Assembly: GCA_023375675.1 (NCBI GenBank)
Contig: JALQBC010000007.1
Location: forward strand, 558,001 to 622,000
Reading direction: 5' to 3'
Source: Cytospora piceicola
Lineage: Eukaryota; Ascomycota; Sordariomycetes; Diaporthales; Cytosporaceae
Length of the DNA stretch: 64,000 nucleotides
A program made the position numbers and the translations under genes. Positions 10,069 to 21,512 of the stretch are shown here, one piece after another. Within the stretch, counting starts at the first letter, position 1; each line of letters starts with the position of its first letter. The notes under the pieces are model-generated. The model searched no databases. It had not been told where the DNA came from and worked only from the letters and a program-made list of their open reading frames with translations.

Positions 10069-12940
10069 ATGCCGCCTCGGAAGCGACCTCGCGAGATCAT
10101 TGACTTGACAGGCGATGAAAGCTCCGTTCCAAAGGCAAAGAATCCTCGAACAGCTGCTTCAGCTAGCCAGTCATCCCACTATCCGGCATATGCTCGTCCC
10201 ACGCAGTCTAGCCAAGCGTCAGCCTACATGAATGGATATTCTCAGCCCCCGACTTTACACGCCCCCAGCCAACGTTTCTCTTCGCAACAGCAAAACAATT
10301 CTTTCGGCGATGATGAGGCCGAGGTTCTAGATTTGACACAGGCTGACGATGGTCCAGCCCTTGAGCTCTACGGCACCCATGACAACAAAATTGTAGGCTG
10401 TCGATACTACAATGGCATTGTTAGCCCGGGCGAGGTTGTCGTCCTCAGGAGAGAACCTACCAATCAGTATGTCTTTACGGATTCCCTCCGTTCCTCCAAT
10501 CCCGGTTGGCTTAACCACCCTACGTCTCGGTAGCCCTACTCCTTCTCGTGTATATCTGACTCCCTTACAGGTACGACTCCAACGCAGTCCGGGTGGACAA
10601 TGTCATGGGAGCCCAGGTCGGCCATTTGCCTCGCAAGCTTGTTGAGAAGCTTGTGCCCTACATTGACTCTGGAGACATCCACGTTGAGGGTATGATCACC
10701 GGAGAGAAGGGTTATTTTGATTGCCCTATCCGTCTCGTTCTTTTAGGCGCAGCCGATTTCAGATCCAGGGCAATTTTAGAAGTACGCCTGAAGGCCGACA
10801 AACTCCTTACGGCAACGCAGTTGAAGCAGACGAGGCCCAAACCTCCTGAACCGCAGAGGAAGGCCATGGGTCTCAAGAGCAGCCAGTCAAGTGCGGGTAT
10901 TCCCGGTGAGCCTGAGGTATCTTTGGAGCAGCTCGCCCAGATCAGCCAGGCTGTGCAGTTTAGAAGCGGTGATGACAACCTCAAGACCCTTGCAATGGGT
11001 GAGGATGTACTTTCAAAGTTGCCTCTTGCGCCGCAGCCGAAAGCACTCAAATGTCAACTCCTCCCGTACCAGCTTCAGGGTCTCGCGTGGCTGCAGTCGA
11101 AGGAGAACCCTCAGTTTCCATCTCCTGGCTCTGACGACATGACGCAGCTTTGGAAGAGAGACGCCAGGGGTCGTTATACTAATATTGCTTCCACCTTCAC
11201 AACTGCCTCTGCGCCGGCCTTGGCCAAAGGAGGCATCCTGGCCGACGACATGGGCTTGGGAAAGACTCTTCAAATGATCAGCCTAATACTGACGAATCCG
11301 GGTACAACATTGATCGTGGCACCACTGTCTGTGATGAGTAACTGGCAGCAGCAGGCCCAACAACATGTGCACGAGGAGCATGCGCCGAACGTCTTGATTC
11401 ACCACGGGGCGCGGAAGGCAACGGCGGCCAAGGAACTTATGAAGTATGACATCGTCATCACCAGCTATAATACTCTGGCGACCGATCATAGCATCAAGGG
11501 ACCTCTTACATCTGCCTCGTGGCGTCGTGTCATTCTTGACGAAGGCCACACGATTCGAAACGCAAAGACGAAGGCAGCTCTTGCTGCTTGTGAACTGAAG
11601 GCCGAATCAAGATGGGTTCTCAGTGGAACACCCATTGTCAACAACGTCAAAGACCTTCACTCACATATCAAGTTCCTTCGACTCACAGGGGGTGTTGAGG
11701 ATTGGGGAGTATTCAATGCAGTCATTGCTAGGCCGCTAGGAATAGGCAACTCTCGAGCTGAAGTGCTTCTTCAATCTCTCATGCAGGATATCTGCCTGAG
11801 ACGGAAGAAGGATATGAAGTTCGTCGACTTGCGCCTACCTCCAAAATCCGAATACGTCCATCGTATCGCTTTTACGGCCGATGAGCAAAAGAAGTACGAC
11901 GCGCTCCTCTCCGAGGCGAAGGGCGTTCTTGAGGAAATTCAAGCCAGATCGAAGCACGGGCAGAAGGTTGGCTCGTTTCAATCCGTCTTGGAGAGGCTAC
12001 TCCGCCTTCGTCAGACATGTAATCACTGGACCTTATGCAAACAGCGGATTGTCGACCTGCTCAAATCTCTTGAGGATCAAGATGTGGTCGAGCTCAACGA
12101 CAAGAACCGCGAGATCCTGCAACAGGCGCTTCGTCTCTTCATTGAGAACCAGGAGGAATGTCCTGTCTGCATTGACGATCTGTCATCGCCTGTCATTACA
12201 CATTGCAAGCATGTTTTCTGCGGGGATTGTATCCGTAAAGTCATCGAGACTCAGGGGAAGTGTCCTATGTGTCGGGCCAAACTAGACTCCGAGCAGCAAC
12301 TCCTGGAACCTGCCCCGGAATCCTCCGGACAAGACGACGAGCAGCTAGACACAGACACGCAAAGCTCGAAAACCGAAGCCCTGCTGAAGATTCTACAAGC
12401 CACGTTGAAGAATCCTGGCTCGAAGGTGATCGTTTTCTCCCAATGGACGTCTTTCTTGAACATCATTGAGAATCAGTTGAAGACCAATGGGTACAAATAC
12501 ACCCGTCTCGATGGATCGATGACGACTGGTTCGAGAGATGCTGCATTACAAGTTCTTCAGGGGGAACCAGAGACGCGAATCATGCTGGCATCGCTTGCAG
12601 TTTGTAGCGTCGGGTTGAATTTGGTTGCAGCAGATACAGTGATTCTAGCTGACTCTTGTGAGACTCCGATATCCAGTCTCAAGTTCATCGTCCGTTTACT
12701 GACATACCTGCAGGGTGGGCGCCGGCCATAGAAGACCAAGCTATCGATCGAGTTCATCGTCTTGGCCAGACACGGCCAACAACTGTCTGGAGACTGGTTA
12801 TGGAAGGAAGCGTCGAGGAGCGAGTTCTTGACATCCAGGCTGAAAAACGGCAGTTGGTTGGCAAGGCTTTCCAGGAGAAAGTTAAGAACAAGAAGACAAA
12901 GGAGACCAGGATGGCTGATATTATGAAGCTTCTCACCTGA
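10069..12940 (+). CDS. HIRAN-SNF2-RING ATPase (HLTF/Rad5-like)
   Basis: Three exons, 10069..10466, 10571..12657 and 12714..12940, give 903 aa. The N-terminus is disordered and carries two hydrophobic-acidic motifs, IIDLTGDES (10-18) and VLDLTQADD (86-94), which resemble SUMO-interacting motifs. A HIRAN-like domain (about 98-200) precedes the ATPase. Walker A is MGLGKT (about 360-365) and the DEAH-like box is DEGH (about 456-459). A C3HC4 RING inserted between the helicase lobes (about 663-700) starts CPVCIDDL and ends KCPMC. The last exon restores motif VI ([15 protein letters not shown]). HIRAN binds 3' DNA ends. HLTF and Rad5 remodel stalled forks and polyubiquitinate PCNA, so a role in DNA-damage tolerance is likely. 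It could instead be a SUMO-targeted ligase of the Ris1/Uls1 kind. Confidence 0.9.
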
Positions 12941-13620
12941 CGTGAGACTTTGTGATACCAGCCATCGATAAGCCCGACTGATAGTGAGTGGTTTCCCGGC
13001 ATCGGGCTTTGTGACTGCAGCCTTTCCAGTGGTGCTCTTTCAATAAGGTGTCATTGGTGTCAGGATCTGGAGTAGGATGTTTCAAGACGTTTACTTGATC
13101 GTGTTGATATCTCGTGCTTGGGGTTAACACCAGAGGGCTCTGTATCACCTTGAATTTGCTTCTCATACAATGCTGCCGATATCGCGACAAATAGCACAAT
13201 ACTATTTCTGATATGCTGTAGCCTACTTCTGCATTTGATTTCAACACAAAACGGGGAGATCAGCTCGTATAATCAAGGGTAACGGCTTGGTAGCGGGTCC
13301 AGGCGAGGGAAACATTTGAAGATCAAGTCACAGCAAAGGCCCCAGGTGCTTCAAATCACCAGAGAAATATCGTCTACCTAGGTAGTATTGCTCCGAGTAG
13401 TGTCCAACTGCAATAGCCAACAGGGGTTGAAACTCAAGAAGCCGTCTCCATTCCTGAAGTCCATCAAAACCAAGAATTATTCGCTCTCGTCCACATACGA
13501 AGATCGAGAACGTCAAAACACTCCTATCCTCGCGTAACCAACTTGAAAATCATCACCTCCCGGTCCAATCTTAGACGACCTCTCATTCGGACGGTTACGG
13601 GTCTCCCATGCCCAAGTGCG
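12941..13620. other. Convergent intergenic region, SNF2 gene / OPT transporter
   Basis: Only 3' flanks are expected here. One TACCTAGG-like copy is at about 13376. No coding signal was recognised. Confidence 0.5.
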
Positions 13621-16600
13621 TTACGAGTCCAGGGCAAAGCACCGCTCAGAGTTCACTGCATCGTTCCCCCACCAATTCACCATCACCGTTCCCGTGGTGC
13701 CAAGAAACAGGAATACAAACAGCAAGTTCAAGTTGTATCCCGTATCCAAAGCAGCACCGCTGATATAAGCCCACTTGTTCCACCACCGATGGCGGTACCG
13801 AAACAAGTAATAGTTGAACACGGTCCCGATGATGATCGACGTGAACGGCCCCGTGCTCAAGTTCCCGCGGAACGTCGCCGCGCTCGCGAAGAAGATGGTC
13901 GTGTTCCAGAGGTCGAAGCGGGCCCGGGGGAACCGCCGGTGCAGCAGCCAGATGACGGCCGGCGCCACGCAGCCGACCAGGAAGCCGTACAGGACGGGGC
14001 TGAAGTACGAGGACGCGAAGAGCTTCTTGGGCCCCACCAGCGCGTACATGATGCCCTCGGTGTTGTAGCTCTGGAAGTCCTGGGCAGTCCACTGGCCCGA
14101 GGGGTCGTCCAGCGCGCCCGTGAGGTAGTCGTGCTTGGTCGTGACGACCCACCGCATCACGCCGTAGTTTACGGGGAGGGCGATCATGTTGGCGATGATC
14201 TGGACGCCTATCACGTCGCGAGGTGGGATGTGGAGGTAGTGACCGATCTAAGACGTGAGCTATTAGTTTCCGCGGTTTAAAGGATATCCTTACAGATACA
14301 GATTGTTTGCAGCAGTGAGCTGGATGGCTTACCTTCTGATCTTCCAGCACGGAGCGTGAGTCGTACCACGTGTTTCCAGAGATAATTCGACTTGATATGT
14401 TAGCACACCTGTAACGGAGTCTGATAGGGATGAAAGTTTGGACTCCAGAGCAATACTCACTAGGCAAGCTGTCCCAACGGGTGACGGTTTGAACCTTTTG
14501 CTTGGATCATGTCTGAGAGAAGAAGCTAGGTCAGCTTTATCTCTTGTTCCCGGATTCCAGGTCCGTTACACCTAGCAGGAAAATCTACTCACAGCCGTAT
14601 ATAAGCTCATTGAAAATGCCAACTTTCATAGAGTATCCAGAGATAGCATAGACGAGACTCATCGGCAACATAGCTGAAGCGCCAAAACCCAGTGCCACGA
14701 GATACGTCCACCAAGACATCCACACCGAATCTGTACAGACGATGACGAGGAGCAAGACGAAGGGAACAATTGTGAGGGCCAGCCACTCCCTATATCATTG
14801 TCAGTTTCTGTTTTGTATGTATCGCCGTAGGGAAACACTCTCACCATTTAGTCACGACGGGGTACCTCTGCATGATACGACTTTGCGAGACAATCCTGTT
14901 AGTTACAGTACCGCCTCTTGCCTGCATATCAAATAGACCAAGGATTAATTTGTGCAAGTTACTTACTTAAGACGATCCGTACGGAACTTTGCCAGATCCT
15001 TCCTATTCTTCCAGAGACTCCACATCTTCGGTGCAAGGAAGAGACCGGCCCAGACGTACGAGGATATATACGAGGCATACCACTATAAGCAATGAGCACC
15101 ATGGAGCCGGCAGAAGGATTAGTGTGGCAGAGTATAGTCCTTGTCATTCAACTCACCATAAAGATTCCCCATGTATATTGCGCTCCAGCGTAAGTTAGAC
15201 CGACTTCTTCATATCTCGTTTCGTTGACCTGCTGGCTGCCAGCAGAGTCTGTATACACTTTGAGTATATTAGTACAAGATCAATGCGGCTATTGGCATTT
15301 AGATTAAGGGAATTTGAAACTGTCAGAAACAGGAAGTTCAAGAGAGGCTCACGTAGAGATTGGAATGGGTAATCAGTGCCGTTTTTAGTGTAAAGAGTGT
15401 TTGACATGATATCGTAGGTAGGTGAGCCCCAGATATTGCCAAAATACGCAACAGGGATGAGGATCCAAGTCTGATGAGAGCGCTCGTTAGCCAGCTGTTC
15501 CAAAATGGCTCGACAGTGCTTGGTATTGACTGACCGTTATTACAAAACCAACAAATATAACGAGCTGGACTGAGTAGGGATACCTGACGACAACAACGTA
15601 ACGTTAGCAGCCACGGTGAATAGAGGGAATATCTGGGAAGCAATACGTGATAACCGTAGAAGTAATATTCGACCAATCAAGGGTGAAGTTGAGCAAGCCA
15701 ATGCCTCCTTTGCCAGATCCGAGGAAGTTGATTTTGTGGTTGCTGGGAGCAAACCAACAAAGCGGTGCGAGAACAGCGACCATCGGGAACACGAATTCCG
15801 GAAGGAACTGCCAGGCGAATGTCGCCATTGCTACAATATAAAATACCTAGATTGTATGAAAGTCAGAGAATTTTGAAATCAGAAAAAAACGGGGTAACGG
15901 GAACAACTTCCACTAGGTTCTGGAACAGACCTTCATCTTATGCTTGGCCAGAGTAGAGTGAAACTCCGAGGTGCCTTGCATGCTGCGATACAATGTGACT
16001 TGCTGCAAAGACGGAGGAAATACAAACTCCGGGTCGTCAATCAGGATTCTTCGGACTGGTCCAACATTTCAGTAAGCGAGGTGAAGTAATTATGTATAGA
16101 TTTTGGACCAAACATACCCATAATAGCATAGGCGAAACCCAAGAGAGAGGCCCCCTATTCCTACTGTTAGCTTGGATCCATGTAGAATAGGAGTCATAGG
16201 ATACTGACCCAGCCAAAGAAGAGAGCAACAGCAGGATTCAGAGTGATATTGTCTAGTCCTGCTTAGCAGAGTCCACTAAGGCAAGGCCGATGAGATGCTT
16301 CATACAATACAGCGAAGCGTTTGTCGGTAGGTATGCTGGCGGATGTCAGCCCAATGTTCATAGTTGTTGTCAGGCTACTTAGTATGTGAGTAACAAATAA
16401 CTCACTTGCCCATTGGCCCTGGCTCCCTGAGTTTGCCGCAATCCCGATTATTGCATGTTCCTTGATCGAGAACGGCCCTGGATTCAACGAGAATGAAAAC
16501 CGTCCCAGGGGCACCGTGTAGTCTGGAAGCACACGAGCAAGCAGTCGACCGAGAGGCTGTGAAACCAGAATCACGAAGAACACAGGAAATGCAGCACTCT

Positions 16601-17085
16601 GGTCAGAGTCAGCTACCAGGTACGAAGCACCAGGCATAGACAGTTTGGATCATTCTCACCGTTGTGCGGAAACTAGATTATGTGAGAGGTTAGGCCCTGG
16701 GCTGCATATAAAATGCTGGTGAACAGGCAGAATGCTTGTTCTTGACAACATGACAACTCTCATTCATGTCTTTCTTGGGCACTGATATAGGCTCAACTCA
16801 CTATGATATCTGAGAAACCACACTTCCAATAATACAAAACACGACCGAGAGAAGCACTGATCTGAAGGTTATGACAGGCAGCGATGGATCATCCTCGAAG
16901 CTGACCACGTTCCGAACCAGCTCCGGTATACTGGAGAATTCTTCCGAGTCAAAGTCGTACTGTGGTTCGTCGACTGAAGATGTCTGCACTTTCGACGTTT
17001 CATCCTTCTCTCCAGAATCGCTGTCTAATATACTGGACACAGCCTTCGTCTTCTCGTCCGGGGAAACTGACATCGTCGCGGTCAA
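13621..17085 (-). CDS. OPT-family oligopeptide transporter, 17 exons
   Basis: Seventeen exons keep frame and give 767 aa: 17085..16802, 16672..16660, 16598..16406, 16335..16306, 16261..16209, 16154..16118, 16055..15931, 15846..15647, 15583..15535, 15470..15353, 15257..15157, 15082..14967, 14895..14845, 14789..14593, 14512..14461, 14390..14333 and 14247..13621. After an acidic cytosolic N-terminus come many hydrophobic segments. OPT landmarks include [44 protein letters not shown] and [10 protein letters not shown]. Family members are plasma-membrane or vacuolar proton symporters of tri- to pentapeptides, glutathione or metal-siderophore chelates; the substrate cannot be read from sequence. 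The 13-nt second exon (YFRTT) is unusual. A second start at 17073 is possible. Nearby cysteine and ergothioneine genes are too far away to argue for glutathione. Confidence 0.9.
16660..16672 (-). other. 13-nt micro-exon of the OPT gene
   Basis: The exon is flanked by CTAG and GTGAG. It supplies the end of a Tyr codon plus Phe-Arg-Thr-Thr, joining SQIS to SAAFPVFF exactly as OPT proteins require. Confidence 0.75.
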
Positions 17086-18717
17086 GTGGGCTCATTTACA
17101 GCACAGCGCCAATGGTTTGCTGTTATAGTCAAGACAAATGAGTACGAAGACTCGGAAAGATATAGCGTGCACTTTTGAAGAATAAACAGATCCAAAGCTC
17201 ACCTGACAATATGTACTCGCCTTGGGGATAAGTCGTGCCTATCTCCCGCTTATCTACATCCAGGGACGCACGCAATACCACCGTACATACGTACAACAGT
17301 TCATCTTCCCTTTTTCATCCGGCAATACATATGCCATAGTGGGCCTGGATGATTCCATACAGTCTATGCAAGAGATGGTTCGCTGGTGTCATAGTCTGCA
17401 AGATGAACAATCCAAGGGTGATTGGTGCGGCAGTATGCCAAGAGATTCTCCAAGATATCAAGAAGAAGCTCATTGCACGAAGGCATCACACAATAAAGAG
17501 GTGTTGGGTTGCAGCTTCAAAACAGAACACACTCCGCAGTCTGCACCGCAGCGATGAGGAATTCGTACAGTCACCAGTGTTGGCACATCTTACAAAGCAT
17601 TTTGCTAACGAATAGAGGCCAGTCCTCAATTAGTTGACAAAACAGTGTCTGGAATTGTATTCTCTAAAGCCTCAGTTTGTAAAGCAAATTATCACAAACC
17701 ATAGGTTTAAGCTACCTGAGGATATATATCAGTCACCTTATCTTACGGTCTCTGTCCATAGGCATTGATCCTCACTTACTCCTAATTACCCACTTACATA
17801 GTAAAACATAATCAATAGACAATCTGCTTCAACACTACTGAAGCAGATAAAAAGTTCACTTGTAAATTTCTGACTTGGCGGATACTGAGATGAAGGCTTT
17901 CCCTTTTCCCAGTTGGCGGAGGACACTCAAGGGATCGCTCCAGCCAAAGCTGCAAGCAAGCAATCTCGAGAATCGTTTCACTGCTGAGACTGGAGGTCCT
18001 TTGCATCAAGCCTCCCCATGCATTGGTGACTACTTGGGGTACATGCATGTATGACATCGGGGTAACAATTTATCCGCATAGGCTCAAGCTCTGGCTGAGA
18101 CCGGAGGAACGGACATGATAGACACAATCCAGCCGCCCTGGCTCCTGCGGGCCCCCCGCCCCCCGGTGCCCACCGGTCCCAATGTTACCCCCGTGCCATC
18201 GTCAGCTTCACATGGCACCCCATAGGATATTTGGAGTCGAGAGAGTCCGCATTCGCCGTGCGACCTTGTGTTAGACCTTGTGTTAACTTTCCTGTTCCTT
18301 TTCACTTCTACACCTCACCGGGGTGTCAAACTTTAGTTTGGGGCCATACCGACAAGGGGCACTGTTCTATACCGCTTCTCATAACTTCTGTAGAAAAGTA
18401 CTTTATATTGTGAGCCCGTGGGTCCTATGGTTCAAGTTCAACAACCCGGTGGGCACTGTGTAGAAGCCTCGTGGGGGGAATCGTCATGTGACAACACGGG
18501 AAAGGTAATGATTGATTACCTGCACCTATGCACTTCAAGGCTGCACTCTTTTATTTGGAAGCCAAGAAAATGGCCCCGGGGGTGCACTTCCCTGGGTAGA
18601 AGCGCCAGTAGCGCTTTGAATATAAGTATAAGGCCCTGCTTATTTACTTGGTACTCATCTGTGTAGTCCAGTCTAACGGGTATCTATTGTTATGTTCTAT
18701 CTATTGCCCGGCACCGT
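17086..18717. other. Intergenic region, no gene recognised
   Basis: Short open frames between 17222 and 17615 have no recognisable family or protein-like start context. A C-rich patch lies at 18130-18190 in otherwise neutral composition. The part nearest 17086 should contain the OPT promoter. Confidence 0.5.
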
Positions 18718-19794
18718 CTATGTTCTATAGACTTTACATTGCGGATCGGCACCATATTGAAGAAGCACCACGACTCCGGCCTCGAAACCTGTATCAATCG
18801 CGATGTGCAGAGGAGTTCGTCCACTATCATCATAGCAATCCAGCAAAACCTTCCCTCTCGAGCCTTGACCCAGCAGGAGCCTCAAGAGGTCGTCACGACG
18901 ATGTATGACGGCCAGGTGGAGGGCGGTGGTGCTGAACTCGCCGTCGAGGTTGCCGATGCGTGCACCATGGGAGAGCAGAGACCGCACCACGTCCTCATGG
19001 CCGCCGATCACTGCGTGAATGATTGGTGTACGGCCCTCGCTGTCCTTCTCGTTGCAGTCTGCGTTGTGTTGCAGGAGGATGCGTGCTATCCGGTCATTCC
19101 CATTCCGTGCCGCGATGTGGAGCGAGCTTAGCCAGGCCGATGAGTCTTTCGTCGGCGACTGGTGGGGAGACAATTGGCCTCGTGTACCTGGAGGCCCACC
19201 TGTAGGCTCTTGTGTCGCGGCTGCAGTGCCTCCTGTTGCTTGAGGAAGTATGTTTCTCGTGAACCTGCAGCGAACCGGGACAGGTTCGACGGCCGCCCAG
19301 TCAGCGGCATCCCAGCTGGCGTAGTTCGAGACGGCATCGTGGGAGCCGGTGGGACATAGGTCAAGTGGGTCAAGATCGTCCTGGGTCACGCCATTGTATA
19401 GAGGAGAAGGTAGGCTATCCCAAGACCCGGGGGCACCGTAGGCAGCCTGAGGTGAGCCGGAGCCGAGCGCAGGCGATATCAAGGACTCATCGGGTGGTAG
19501 TTCCTGATATTGGACGTCGGGGAAATCGAGTAGGCTGAAGCTCCAAGGGTCAAGCCCTGCCTTTTGTAGGCTCTTTTTCTCTAGTTCCAGGGGTGCATCA
19601 TGATTAGTATGCGGTAAAAGTGCCTGAGAACACGAAGCAACGGGCACAACAACGCCATCGAAGTTGATGACTTTGTTTCATATACATGTGTAGGTACACT
19701 TACGACGGAATCTGCGCTGTGCTTCACGATTTCGAATACGTCGACGTTCCACTGCTTCTTGGGAAGCATTGGAATCTGCTGTACTCGATGCCAT
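18718..19794 (-). CDS. bZIP-type basic region fused to ankyrin repeats
   Basis: Two exons, 19794..19704 and 19580..18718, give 317 aa. Exon 1 encodes RRRIRNREAQRRFR (17-30), a textbook fungal bZIP basic region with the invariant N-x7-R spacing. The intron has a GTAAGT donor, an ACTAAT branch-like site and a CTAG acceptor. After splicing the frame reads RRFRQKKSLQKAGLDPWSFS, so no leucine heptads follow. A Pro/Asp-rich middle (about 35-170) is followed by ankyrin repeats to the C-terminus (LHIAARNGNDRIARILLQH, GRTPIIHAVIGGHEDVVRSL, TALHLAVIHRRDD, GRTPLHIAIDTGFEAGVVV). This suggests a DNA-binding protein that dimerises or is regulated through ankyrin contacts, as inference. Missing a zipper could also mean a non-DNA-binding relative. 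Confidence 0.82.
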
Positions 19795-20666
19795 GTATTG
19801 CAATATTGTTTACAGCAAGAGAAGGCAGGCCTAACCAACCTGTCTGCCTGTTGATAGGATGAAGGAGGAAATTTGATGTAGTTGCAGTGCAGACCGTGAC
19901 ATCCCGTCCCGTACCACCAAATACCAAGGCCATCTGGACATCAAGACCAGTGTCAGGGTTCCATACTTAGGTACCTACATATGTTTTTGATTACCCTAGG
20001 GTACTTGGTAATAGGTACCTAAGTCAATATTATGTAATTGAACTCGCATGCCACCTTATGTACAAATGTTCCCAATAGATATCACTGAGCCTCCTCATTC
20101 AATGTTGGCTGCACGCAACATGCAGGCGCAGCACACCGACCTCCATACCGAGCTGATATCGAATCACTGGCGTCTCTGACTTTGCCTTTGGGTTAGTATT
20201 CGGGTCCCCGGAGGATTCTCGTATCATCAACATGGCACAAGCTGACCACCTCTTCATGAGACCAGTCTAAACATGTTGTGTTTCCTGATGTGTCGTATGT
20301 GTCGTGATTTTATGCTGACTGGAGGACAAGTCGCAACCGGATCAGCCCTAGCACCCGCTTGACCAGATCAAGCGAATTCAGTTATCATCTTTGTAGTGGG
20401 GCTGATTCACGGATTGTGCCGTGGTGGCCGAGATATGATCAGATCATCTACTGTAGTGTACCTAGGTACATTTTGGAAAACCTCCATGGTTGGATGTGGA
20501 GAATGACATCCCATGGGAACCACTCGTCCGCATGCACACGGCCACCCTCTCTCATACCACACTGGCACAGAAGTTTTGGCCAGATAGCAAGAAAGTACAT
20601 CATACTCTCTCATGGGTTGAAGACAGCCACGGACGAAGTGCCCGTTATTAAAATACATTGGGAAGT
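19795..20666. other. Intergenic region between two minus-strand genes
   Basis: It contains TACCTAGG-related copies near 19965-20025 and 20458. No coding signal was recognised. It should hold the promoter of the basic-region/ankyrin gene and the 3' flank of the SDR gene. Confidence 0.5.
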
Positions 20667-21512
20667 TCAACGCTGCAGAATCCGCTCAGCCTCGGCCAAA
20701 CCGCTCAGCTTCTTCAGAAATCCATCAAACAGCCCAAACGGCAATACCGTGGTGATTCGAGTCAAAAGCGCCGATTCTCCCCTCCATATGACGGGCGGGG
20801 GGTATTTCCTGGAGAGATCCTGCACGACCAGCTCCGCCCACTGCGCAGCGGGCATGCCCTGCGACTCAAAGCCCTCCTGTCTCAGGGCCTTCTCCACCAC
20901 GTCCTTCGCAGGCTCATAGATGGAGCCCTTGGGCAGCGAGGTGGTGCCCGAGTCCTGTAAATTCTTGATCAAGTTCGTCTTCACGATCCCGGTCCTCATA
21001 TCGACGACCCTGATGCCGAAGGCCTGGAGCTCGAGCCGCATGGAGTCGGACAGCAATGCGAAAGCGGCCTTGGACGAGTTGTATACCGCTTGGAACGGGA
21101 TGGTGGCGCTGGCGCCTACAGATGTCTGATTAACGATGATGCCCTTGGACTTCAGAAGCAAGGGGAGGAAAGCCTGCGTCACGGCGATGTGCGACCAGAC
21201 GTTAAGGTCGTAGAGCTTTTTGGCCTCGGCGATGTTGACGTCGACCACGGGCATCAGGAACTGTGAGCCTGCGTTGTTGACCAGGACATCAAGCTCCGAG
21301 AGCTTGCTGACGCAGGCTGAGATGGACGTGTCGGACTGCACGTCAAGCTGGAGCGTCTCGATCCCCAGCGCCGCCAGTTGTTCCATCTTGGAAGGGTTCC
21401 GCGCCGTTGCCCACACCTTGTAGCCGGCTTTGTGGAAGGCCTGCGCGAGTGCGGCGCCCGTGCCGCCATCCGAGCAGCCGGTTATAAGCACGGATTTCCT
21501 TTGCTTTGACAT
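20667..21512 (-). CDS. Short-chain dehydrogenase, AYR1-like
   Basis: This is a single-exon gene of 281 aa. The start MSKQRKSVLITGCSDGGTG gives the classical SDR cofactor motif TGxxxGxG at 12-19. NNAG follows at about 78-81. The active-site Tyr and Lys are in YNSSKAAFALLSDSMRLEL, with the catalytic serine upstream in NQTSVGA. This arrangement matches the NADPH-dependent 1-acyldihydroxyacetone-phosphate reductase group (yeast Ayr1), which makes lysophosphatidic acid at lipid droplets and ER. Many fungal paralogues of this group have unknown substrates, so the exact reaction is uncertain. A hydrophobic stretch near the C-terminus (TTVLPFGLFDGFLKKL) could be membrane-associated. Lack of introns contrasts with the neighbours. 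Confidence 0.85.
   Translation of the reverse strand: MSKQRKSVLITGCSDGGTGAALAQAFHKAGYKVWATARNPSKMEQLAALGIETLQLDVQSDTSISACVSKLSELDVLVNNAGSQFLMPVVDVNIAEAKKLYDLNVWSHIAVTQAFLPLLLKSKGIIVNQTSVGASATIPFQAVYNSSKAAFALLSDSMRLELQAFGIRVVDMRTGIVKTNLIKNLQDSGTTSLPKGSIYEPAKDVVEKALRQEGFESQGMPAAQWAELVVQDLSRKYPPPVIWRGESALLTRITTVLPFGLFDGFLKKLSGLAEAERILQR

Noticed and set aside
13543..14280. 245-codon plus-strand frame rich in Arg, Glu and Pro
   Set aside because: It is the antisense shadow of the last OPT exon; composition is driven by GC-rich third positions.
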